Shown here piece by piece: positions 1-5,038 of a stretch of DNA of 7,759 nt. Under the pieces are notes generated by a model, which saw only the letters and a list, made by a program, of their open reading frames with translations, was not told the origin of the DNA and searched no databases. Origin of the DNA: JAOAPY01 sp041492185 (lineage in GTDB: Bacteria; Acidobacteriota; Blastocatellia; Pyrinomonadales; Pyrinomonadaceae); assembly GCA_041492185.1 (NCBI GenBank), contig JBGPWL010000145.1:1-7759 (forward strand). The letters run 5' to 3'. The stretch's first letter is position 1. The number at the start of each line of letters is the position of its first letter. The position numbers were made by a program, and so were the translations under genes.

Positions 1-1
1 C

Positions 2-841
2 GACCTCGCCAAAGCCCGCGATCTTTACAACAGAAGCTTAGAGATCGAGACGAAACTTGGCTCAAACGACATGATGGCTGGAACGCTGCATCAGTTAGCT
101 AGTCTTGCTCATGACCAAGGCAAGCTTGATGAGTCATGTCGACTGTTCGAGAGAAGTTTAGAGATCGATCAGAAGCTCCAGAATCAATATGGCATCGCTA
201 AAACGACAGCCCAGTTGGGTTGGCTGGCAGAAAATCGAGGCAATACAGAGGCCGCCGCCCGTCTTTACAACGAAAGCTTGGCAATAAGTCAGACTCTTGG
301 CAATCAGAGCGGTATCGCTGGGACTTGGTTCGCCTTAGGTTCTCTAGCGCGACTCCAAGGTGAGCTTAAAAAGGCTCGCGAACTTTACGAGGGGAGCCTC
401 AGAATCGAAACAAACCTCGGCAACCAATTGGGTGTCGCGATTAGCTTGCACCAATTGGGCAAGCTTAACCTCGACAAACACGACCACAAAGCGGCAGAAA
501 GACTACTCCAAGAGAGTCTGGTAATTCTAACAAGGTTGGCGCAGGAGCAGCCTCGGGCGGAATGCCTTCAGAACATCGCAAAGTTAAGAGTTGCGCAGTC
601 TAGATTCTCTGAGGCTGAGGCTTTATTCACTGAAGCACTGGGCTTAGCGGAAAGGGTAGGTATTCCGTTTAGGATAGCAAGTATCAAGCATTCGCTCGGC
701 TTATTGTCGGAGAAGCAAGGCGACAAAACGAGGGCGGCGCAGCTAGTGCGGGAAGCATTGCCAATCTTCGACAAGCTTCGTTCACCGAAGGCAGGAGATG
801 CACGTCGAGACCTGGAAAGAGTTGAAGGCAAACAATCCTGA
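2..841 (+). CDS. TPR-repeat protein, C-terminal part (5' end outside window)
   Basis: The reading frame is open from base 2 to the TGA at 839-841, giving 279 visible residues. The first ATG (71) lies inside a repeat unit, so it is not the true start. The visible protein is about seven tetratricopeptide units of 39-41 residues. Typical features recur: a GN/GD/GE turn, A-x-x-L-Y/F, a SL-x-I helix, then a LGNQ-x-G linker. The 120-nt period is partly visible in DNA: bases 31-47 and 151-167 differ at one position. TPRs form superhelical scaffolds for protein-protein contact. This linker type is common in TPR arms of STAND/NB-ARC or kinesin-light-chain-like bacterial proteins, but the effector part is not visible, so that placement is inference. 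The last unit degenerates into a charged end (RRDLERVEGKQS), typical of a true C-terminus. By eye the gene is less GC-rich than fumC or lon, which may mark accessory DNA. It converges on the gene at 1108-2022. Confidence 0.9.
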   Translation, partial: DLAKARDLYNRSLEIETKLGSNDMMAGTLHQLASLAHDQGKLDESCRLFERSLEIDQKLQNQYGIAKTTAQLGWLAENRGNTEAAARLYNESLAISQTLGNQSGIAGTWFALGSLARLQGELKKARELYEGSLRIETNLGNQLGVAISLHQLGKLNLDKHDHKAAERLLQESLVILTRLAQEQPRAECLQNIAKLRVAQSRFSEAEALFTEALGLAERVGIPFRIASIKHSLGLLSEKQGDKTRAAQLVREALPIFDKLRSPKAGDARRDLERVEGKQS

Positions 842-920
842 AGCGATTTCGTTGGCTCGGAGTCTTTCGGTTGGATTGCAGTTTTCGTTTTACCGCAAGC
901 TAAAGGTCTATCCGGCTTCG

Positions 921-1067
921 CCGCCTGATGTGCGGAAAGGCTGTGCCTTTCCGGCTCGCGATTCTTTTGGCAACGGGAGGCTACGCCTCCTTACAGGTCG
1001 AGGCGTAGCCTCTCACATTCACAGCGGGCCTTGCCGGAAAGGCACAGCCTTTCCGCACATCGGGTGG
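921..1067. repeat. Nested inverted-repeat element (REP/REPIN-like) between convergent genes
   Basis: The outer arms 927-955 and 1033-1061 are perfect 29-bp reverse complements. With G-T pairs allowed, the stem extends to 921-955/1033-1067, interrupted by no unpaired base. Inside, 977-989 and 1000-1012 are perfect 13-bp arms around a 10-nt spacer. Each arm is itself a small palindrome: ggaaaggc-tgt-gcctttcc in the outer arm and gaggc-tac-gcctc in the inner arm. Four mini-hairpins can therefore form, or one long cruciform. No convincing gene lies in 842-1107. The position between convergent genes would allow a bidirectional termination or mRNA 3'-end protection role, but no T-run follows, so that is inference. 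The two-palindromes-in-inverted-orientation design resembles REPINs; no transposase is present here. Confidence 0.85.
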
Positions 1068-1107
1068 CAGAGCCACAACTGCAAGTCTTCAGACCTTCGG
1101 TAAGCTT

Positions 1108-2022
1108 CTACGCTCCGAATCCGGATCTTCTTTCTTCTCGCGTCGGGTCGAAGTTGGGTGGGACGAAGAGTTCGCCTTCCTCAAAATAAAACTCTCTGAC
1201 CGCTTCCACTTTCAGAGGCTTGGGACTGTTACCGGCGATCACAAACGTTCCTGCGGCCTGCTGCTTTTCCCTGAGCCTTCCCGTTGAGGAATTCGCTTTT
1301 CCGGGAAAGCTGACCTTTATCCCAAGCTTCAGATCATCGTCGGTAAACTGCTGGCCGCTGACACGGACGGAGATGATCTGATCGAAGTCCGGCGGCGCGG
1401 TGATGAAGTGAGCCAGAAAAGTTTCCGCTCCCTTTCCAAACAGGATGTACTGGAGTTGCGCGGGCTTGGGTGCGCCGGGAACGAACTTGTGGAAATGAAC
1501 GACGTTCGCCACGTTAACATCGAATAAACCACCGGCAGGAGCATTGTCGCTACCAATAAAAACTTTGCCGTCTCTTTCCAGGTGGCCGCGAAAGACTGCG
1601 TTGCCGCGGAATTTGCGAAGCGGCGATGTACCGGTCGGGTCCAGGTCGGGCAAAACGAAAAGCGCCGGATTGAACGTGTACATCTTCACTCCGGGGTTGT
1701 TCTTACGATCCGCGGTGTAGACATCCGTCAGGTTGCTGCTGCCGTCAGTGAACGTCGCTTCAACGATCACCTGGTAACGATGCGGAGATCTGAAGTCGGT
1801 TTTCTGCCGGTTCAATCCATCGAACATCGGGAGATGCGAGAGATAGGCGGTCTGTTCTCCGACCACCAACATATTGTGAGTTCCCGGCGCATCCGTGGCG
1901 GGAAGGTTCAGCAGAACGACATTCGCTTTCGACGCGGCGCCGAAACAGCCGAGGCCAATAGCGGCTACAGCGCTGCTTTTCAGAAACTCTCTGCGGTTAT
2001 TGACTTGATTCAGCTTGCTCAC
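1108..2022 (-). CDS. Exported Tat-signal protein of unknown function
   Basis: The product is 304 residues. The start is GTG at 2022-2020, supported by an AAGGAG Shine-Dalgarno nine bases upstream. The N-terminus has a twin-arginine motif, RREFLK at residues 10-15, followed by a hydrophobic stretch (AVAAIGLGCFGAA) and a possible cleavage site after A-S-K-A at residue 33. Export folded through the Tat system is therefore likely. Cys26 is not in a canonical lipobox, because Gly occupies the -3 position. The mature part has an alternating beta-type pattern: a HNMLVVGEQTAYLSHLPMF segment, a central VLPDLDPTG stretch, and an FGKGAETFLAHFITAPPDFDQ segment. I recall similar proteins annotated only as hypothetical and do not assign a domain. 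No catalytic motif, transmembrane segment beyond the signal, or cofactor cysteine pattern is evident. It is divergent from fumC and convergent with the TPR gene; no operon partner is visible. Confidence 0.88.
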   Translation of the reverse strand: MSKLNQVNNRREFLKSSAVAAIGLGCFGAASKANVVLLNLPATDAPGTHNMLVVGEQTAYLSHLPMFDGLNRQKTDFRSPHRYQVIVEATFTDGSSNLTDVYTADRKNNPGVKMYTFNPALFVLPDLDPTGTSPLRKFRGNAVFRGHLERDGKVFIGSDNAPAGGLFDVNVANVVHFHKFVPGAPKPAQLQYILFGKGAETFLAHFITAPPDFDQIISVRVSGQQFTDDDLKLGIKVSFPGKANSSTGRLREKQQAAGTFVIAGNSPKPLKVEAVREFYFEEGELFVPPNFDPTREERRSGFGA

Positions 2023-2031
2023 GAGGGTTGT

Positions 2032-2037
2032 CTCCTT
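2032..2037 (-). promoter_or_regulatory. Shine-Dalgarno AAGGAG fixing the GTG start
   Basis: On the minus strand AAGGAG is followed by nine bases and then GTG at 2022-2020. It is the best ribosome-binding site in the window and supports the non-ATG start of the Tat-signal protein. Confidence 0.8.
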
Positions 2038-2155
2038 CGCTTTCGTGGTTAGACGGCAATTGAAACTGTGATAAGACTCGAGTGGATGTTGCGCCTCACA
2101 TACTAACGCGCAAATCGCCGGCGAATTCCCTCAGCCTCGTTTCGGACGCGCTCGT

Positions 2156-2187
2156 AGTATACAATTAGGTAGGCCATTTGTTCTCAA
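2156..2187. promoter_or_regulatory. Weak, possibly overlapping divergent promoter elements
   Basis: The divergent gap 2023-2267 holds no gene. At its middle a gtatac core gives a -10-like hexamer on each strand: TACAAT at 2160-2165 on the plus strand (toward fumC) and TATACT at 2161-2156 on the minus strand (toward the Tat-signal gene), each matching TATAAT at five of six positions. On the minus strand TTGAGA (2187-2182) is a fair -35, but its 20-nt spacer is too long for a classic promoter. No good -35 precedes the plus-strand hexamer. This is a tentative call from consensus matching alone. Confidence 0.22.
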
Positions 2188-2267
2188 GACCATGATACTA
2201 AAGTGAAACTCTCCGGCTCGTTTTGCGATGCGGCGTTGGCTCATGATTGAAAGGGATGAACACTGTT

Positions 2268-3677
2268 ATGTCACAGGATGCAGCCGATTTGAAACAGCAG
2301 ACTCGCACCGAAACTGATTCAATGGGCGCTGTAGAAGTCGCGGCGGATAAGTATTGGGGCGCGCAAACCGAACGTAGCCTGCTGCACTTCAAAATCGGCT
2401 ACGACGTGATGCCGCGCGAGATGATTCGCGCGTTGGGCATTCTCAAGAAAGCGTGCGCGTTGGTTAATCAAGATCTCGGCAAGCTCTCTTCAGACAAAGC
2501 GAGGTTGATCGTACAAGCCTGCGACGAAGTGATTGCCGGCAAGCTCGATGAGCATTTTCCTTTGCGCGTCTGGCAGACGGGCAGCGGCACGCAGACCAAC
2601 ATGAACGCCAACGAAGTGATCTCGAATCGCGCAATCGAGATCGCGGGTGGCGTGATGGGCAGCAAGAGCCCGATCCACCCCAACGACGACGTGAACATGT
2701 CGCAATCGTCGAACGACACGTTCCCCACGGCAATGCACATTGCCGCCGCCGAGCAGATGAGCAAACTCATCCCGGCGATTCAAACAGTCCACGACGCGAT
2801 CGATGCGAAAGCGAAAGAGTTTGCGGACGTCGTGAAGATCGGCCGCACGCATCTTCAGGACGCCACGCCGCTGACGGTGGGCCAGGAAATGTCGGGTTGG
2901 GCGAGTCTGCTCGTGCGCGACATCGATCGAATGAACGCCACGCTGCCGGGGCTCTACGATCTGGCGATTGGCGGCACGGCGGTGGGCACGGGTTTGAACG
3001 CTCATCCGGAATTCGGTGAACGCGCGGCAAAGAAGATTGCCGAACTGACCGGCCTGCCATTCAAATCGCATCCAAACAAGTTCGCCGCGCTCTCCGCGCA
3101 CGATGAAGTTGTTTTTTGTAGCGGCGCTTTGAAAACACTGGCGGCTTCTTTGATGAAGATCGCGAACGACATTCGCTGGCTCGCTTCCGGGCCGCGCTGT
3201 GGCTTAGGCGAACTGATCATTCCCGAAAACGAACCCGGCTCGTCCATAATGCCCGGCAAAGTTAATCCCACGCAGAGCGAAGCAATCACGATGATCGCCG
3301 TGCAAGTGATGGGCAACGACGCCGCGATTGGTTTTGCGGGCTCACAGGGAAATTTTGAATTGAACGTTTTCAAGCCCGTGATGATTCACAATCTGCTGCA
3401 TTCCGTAAGGCTGCTGCACGATGCGTGTCACGGCTTCGTTGAATATTGCATCGCGGGCATTGAACTCAATCGCGAACAAATTGACGAGCACCTGAAACAT
3501 TCGCTGATGCTGGTGACGGCATTGAACCCGCACATCGGTTACGACAAGGCGGCGCAGGTAGCAAAGAACGCACACAAGAAAGGGATTAGCCTGCGCGAGT
3601 CTGCCGTGAGTCTCGGATTCCTGACGGGCGAAGAGTTTGATAAATACGTCAAGCCGGAAGAGATGACGCATCCATAA
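2268..3677 (+). CDS. fumC: Class II fumarate hydratase (fumarase C)
   Basis: This enzyme interconverts fumarate and L-malate in the cytosolic TCA cycle. It is an iron-free homotetramer of the fumarase/aspartase superfamily. Counting from ATG 2268 the protein is 469 residues, close to E. coli FumC (467). Visible landmarks are TETDSMG and YWGAQTERS near the N-terminus, SGTQTNMNANEV, SSNDTFPTAMHIA, GRTHLQDATPLT with the conserved His at residue 195, and the superfamily signature GSSIMPGKVN at 324-333, whose serine belongs to the catalytic loop. The continuation NPTQSEA and overall similarity to FumC favour fumarase over aspartase or argininosuccinate lyase. The frame also offers TTG 2247 and ATG 2256. 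I prefer 2268 because AAAGGG at 2250-2255 lies 12 nt upstream (somewhat long), ATG 2256 has no room for a ribosome site, and family length fits. The gene stands alone, followed by a palindromic repeat. Confidence 0.96.
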   Translation: MSQDAADLKQQTRTETDSMGAVEVAADKYWGAQTERSLLHFKIGYDVMPREMIRALGILKKACALVNQDLGKLSSDKARLIVQACDEVIAGKLDEHFPLRVWQTGSGTQTNMNANEVISNRAIEIAGGVMGSKSPIHPNDDVNMSQSSNDTFPTAMHIAAAEQMSKLIPAIQTVHDAIDAKAKEFADVVKIGRTHLQDATPLTVGQEMSGWASLLVRDIDRMNATLPGLYDLAIGGTAVGTGLNAHPEFGERAAKKIAELTGLPFKSHPNKFAALSAHDEVVFCSGALKTLAASLMKIANDIRWLASGPRCGLGELIIPENEPGSSIMPGKVNPTQSEAITMIAVQVMGNDAAIGFAGSQGNFELNVFKPVMIHNLLHSVRLLHDACHGFVEYCIAGIELNREQIDEHLKHSLMLVTALNPHIGYDKAAQVAKNAHKKGISLRESAVSLGFLTGEEFDKYVKPEEMTHP

Positions 3678-3679
3678 CG

Positions 3680-3803
3680 CCGGGAGCGCGGACATCGCGG
3701 GGTCCCCGGCGGGGCAGCCCCGCTGGGGTGTCACGTTGTCCGCATGAGCGCGAAGCGCGAAAACACCGGAAAGCCGCGGGCAGCCACGAGGGCTGCCCCT
3801 ACA
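3680..3803. repeat. Palindrome-rich intergenic repeat element
   Basis: Several hairpins are packed between fumC and the ferredoxin gene. The strongest is an 11-bp stem, 3704-3714 with 3718-3728, having one G-T pair and a CAG loop. It is enclosed by 7-bp arms gcggaca (3688-3694) and tgtccgc (3737-3743). A gcgc-gaa-gcgc hairpin follows at 3748-3758, then an 8-bp stem 3778-3785/3791-3798 (gggcagcc/ggctgccc). No T-run follows any stem, so a classic intrinsic terminator is not supported, although the first hairpin sits just after the fumC stop and could protect or end the transcript. The composite looks like a dispersed genomic repeat; with a single copy in the window that remains inference. Confidence 0.65.
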
Positions 3804-3808
3804 ATTTT

Positions 3809-3814
3809 AGGAAG
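3809..3814 (+). promoter_or_regulatory. Shine-Dalgarno AGGAAG deciding the ferredoxin TTG start
   Basis: AGGAAG lies seven bases before TTG 3822, which is good spacing. The upstream in-frame ATG at 3744 sits inside the palindromic repeat with no such site. Confidence 0.6.
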
Positions 3815-3821
3815 CAATGAT

Positions 3822-4055
3822 TTGCCTGATCGCAACGATAAAGTAAAGGAAAACTTCCCCGGCGCGTATTACGTCGATTCCTCCTGCATCGATTGCGACG
3901 TTTGTCGCGATACGGCGCCTGAAAATTTCAAGCGCTCGGACGAAAACAGTTACTCGTTTGTCTACAAGCAGCCGGAAACGGATGAAGAGCGCGCCCAATG
4001 CGAAGAGGCGGTGCTGTGCTGCCCGGTTGAGGCAATAGGAAATGACGGCGATTGA
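3822..4055 (+). CDS. Small single-cluster [4Fe-4S] ferredoxin
   Basis: The product is a 77-residue soluble electron carrier. Cys22, Cys25 and Cys28 form C-I-D-C-D-V-C, and Cys67 in CCPVEAI supplies the fourth ligand of a single [4Fe-4S] cluster, the arrangement of monocluster ferredoxins. Two further cysteines, Cys60 and Cys66, are present; their role is not evident. The protein is strongly acidic in its C-terminal half (QPETDEERAQCEE). I start it at TTG 3822, giving MPDRNDKVKENFPGAYYVD, because an AGGAAG site precedes it at proper spacing. The longer frame from ATG 3744 would prepend 26 residues translated entirely from the repeat element and its flank. Redox partners cannot be inferred: neither neighbour is an obvious oxidoreductase partner. 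Family assignment is firm and the start fairly so. Confidence 0.88.
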   Translation: MPDRNDKVKENFPGAYYVDSSCIDCDVCRDTAPENFKRSDENSYSFVYKQPETDEERAQCEEAVLCCPVEAIGNDGD

Positions 4056-4152
4056 GTGACAATGTTGCCGCCGAGCAAGATTTTGTCGGCGCGCGCGTTC
4101 TTCGGAACGAGAGCGGACACATCGGTTGTCCCGACAGTTCAATAGATCGAAA

Positions 4153-4159
4153 AGGAAAG
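4153..4159 (+). promoter_or_regulatory. Shine-Dalgarno AGGAAAG before ATG 4162
   Basis: AGGAAAG lies just upstream of ATG 4162 (GGA to ATG spacing five bases). It selects this start over the in-frame upstream start at 4126, and the resulting protein begins directly with a signal peptide. Confidence 0.6.
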
Positions 4160-4161
4160 TC

Positions 4162-4545
4162 ATGATTAGAAAACTGATAGTCATTGTGATCGCGCTGGCG
4201 CTTTTCGCCGTGCCGGCCAGTGCCGCGCTGACGAAACAGATTACGGTGCGCGGCAAGCTGCAAAAGACCGTCGAAGCCGGCGGGTGGCTAATCGTTACCG
4301 AGAAACAGAAGTACTTGATTCTTAATTCGCAAAAATTCAAGAACGAAGAGTGGTTCAAAGAGGGGACGGAGGTTGAAGCCACCGGCGTAACTAAAAAGGT
4401 CATGACGATCTATATGGAAGGCACGCCGTTCGACGTGCGGTCCATGCGCCCTTTCAAGCGAAGCGGGTCAAGGCGAAAGCGCTACGCAAAGAAACCGCTG
4501 ACCCGCGCTGAAGCACGCAAACACAAGCTGAAGCTTGAACTCTAA
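4162..4545 (+). CDS. Small secreted basic protein, possible OB-like fold, function unknown
   Basis: The product is 127 residues from ATG 4162. The N-terminus is a textbook Sec signal peptide: MIRK, a hydrophobic core IVIVIALALFAV, and P-A-S-A before a likely cleavage after Ala21. The mature part (about 22-95) reads as short beta strands (ITVRGKLQKTV, GGWLIVTEKQKYLIL, GTEVEATGVTKK, MTIYMEGTPFDVRSMRP), resembling small OB-type beta barrels; that fold is an inference. The last 30 or so residues are very basic and probably disordered (SRRKRYAKKPLTRAEARK). They could bind an acidic polymer or surface, but nothing proves it. The final codons, encoding KLKLEL and the TAA stop, lie within a dispersed repeat whose other copies are at 7540-7621. 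A 5-bp hairpin (4115-4119/4127-4131) lies upstream, of no clear role. I do not recognise a named family. Confidence 0.8.
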   Translation: MIRKLIVIVIALALFAVPASAALTKQITVRGKLQKTVEAGGWLIVTEKQKYLILNSQKFKNEEWFKEGTEVEATGVTKKVMTIYMEGTPFDVRSMRPFKRSGSRRKRYAKKPLTRAEARKHKLKLEL

Positions 4546-4553
4546 ACGCCTGT
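4524..4553 (+). repeat. Dispersed palindromic repeat, single arm overlapping a gene end
   Basis: These 30 bases match 7591-7620 at 27 of 30 positions and the reverse complement of 7541-7570 similarly. The core aagcttgaactct is identical in all copies. Here the unit overlaps the last codons and stop of the secreted basic protein and continues 8 nt past the stop. Confidence 0.75.
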
Positions 4554-4612
4554 GCGCTACGCCACGCGGATCTAACCAGTTCTTCCCTTTGCACCTTTTC
4601 CATCTTCTCCGT

Positions 4613-4618
4613 TATCCT
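4613..4618 (+). promoter_or_regulatory. Possible -10 element for a leaderless hsp20-lon transcript
   Basis: TATCCT matches TATAAT at four of six positions and ends six bases before ATG 4625, so transcription would begin at or next to the start codon. A weak -35, TTGCAC (4589-4594), lies 18 nt upstream. The gap 4546-4624 is pyrimidine-rich on this strand and has no Shine-Dalgarno at useful spacing, consistent with a leaderless start. No CIRCE-type operator is visible. Tentative. Confidence 0.28.
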
Positions 4619-4624
4619 TTGGAC

Positions 4625-4999
4625 ATGCCTGATCGCGACCGCGACTTTTCTTTCCTGCCTCATGGCCGGCAGGTGCGTCCTTCGGGACGGCTATGGAATC
4701 CGCCCGCTGACGTTTACCGCACGCAGGATGGCTGGATCGTAAAAGTGGATCTGGCAGGAGTGCGCTCTGACGATCTGGAAATAGACTTGTACGATACCAG
4801 CTATCTGCGGATTCGCGGCTGCCGACGTGACACTCTCTATGAGGAGGGCTTCAGATATCATCAGATGGAGATCACTTACAGCCGCTTTGAAAAGACGATT
4901 CAGTTTCCCTGTCCGATTACCGGAGCATCGGTCGGGCGCGACTATCGCGACGGGTTCTTGATCATTAAGCTGCAATGCGAGCAGGATGCCGGCTATTAA
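4625..4999 (+). CDS. Hsp20/alpha-crystallin family small heat-shock protein
   Basis: This is a cytosolic ATP-independent holdase that binds unfolding proteins. From ATG 4625 it has 124 residues, at the short end for the family. The alpha-crystallin domain spans about 25-117. It begins with the typical WNPPADVYRTQDGWIVKVDLAGV, followed by strands DLEIDLYDTSYLRIRGCRR, a YHQMEITYSRFEKTIQFP segment (the conserved R-F-E region), and the end motif YRDGFLIIKL, equivalent to the family's A-x-x-x-n-G-V-L. The N-terminal arm is only about 24 residues. The C-terminal tail QCEQDAGY lacks the I-x-I/V anchoring motif used for large oligomers, so a small oligomer is possible (inference). An upstream in-frame TTG (4535) would overlap the previous gene and the repeat, and adds a sequence without homology character. 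The next gene, lon, starts 39 nt downstream on the same strand with no terminator between, suggesting a stress-protein operon. Confidence 0.9.
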   Translation: MPDRDRDFSFLPHGRQVRPSGRLWNPPADVYRTQDGWIVKVDLAGVRSDDLEIDLYDTSYLRIRGCRRDTLYEEGFRYHQMEITYSRFEKTIQFPCPITGASVGRDYRDGFLIIKLQCEQDAGY

Positions 5000-5038
5000 A
5001 GATTGCGCTCCACAACTTTTTTGAATTTGGATTACCAG

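Noticed and set aside
921..1067. CRISPR array or small RNA gene
   Set aside because: There are no direct repeats with uniform spacers, and no promoter or terminator to support an RNA gene. The palindromes fit a REP-like element.
798..1103. 101-residue plus-strand frame overlapping the TPR gene end
   Set aside because: It overlaps the TPR gene and then runs through the nested palindrome. The residues have no family character, and the repeat structure explains the sequence.
1582..2052. 156-residue plus-strand frame
   Set aside because: It is antisense to the Tat-signal protein, which has a strong ribosome site, signal peptide and coherent sequence. The plus-strand translation is Arg-rich and featureless.
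2490..3101. 203-residue minus-strand frame
   Set aside because: It is antisense to fumC, which is unambiguous; the translation is the usual Arg/His-rich shadow of a GC-rich gene.
3704..3728. Intrinsic terminator of fumC
   Set aside because: The stem is strong but no T-run follows; it is better described as part of the repeat element.
3800..3805. TACAAT as a -10 promoter for the ferredoxin
   Set aside because: A start about seven bases downstream would remove part of the AGGAAG ribosome site, and no -35 is present at proper spacing. It may just be the edge of the repeat.
4535..4624. 30-residue N-terminal extension of Hsp20 from TTG 4535
   Set aside because: It would start inside the preceding gene and the dispersed repeat, without a ribosome site, and its residues do not look like an Hsp20 arm.
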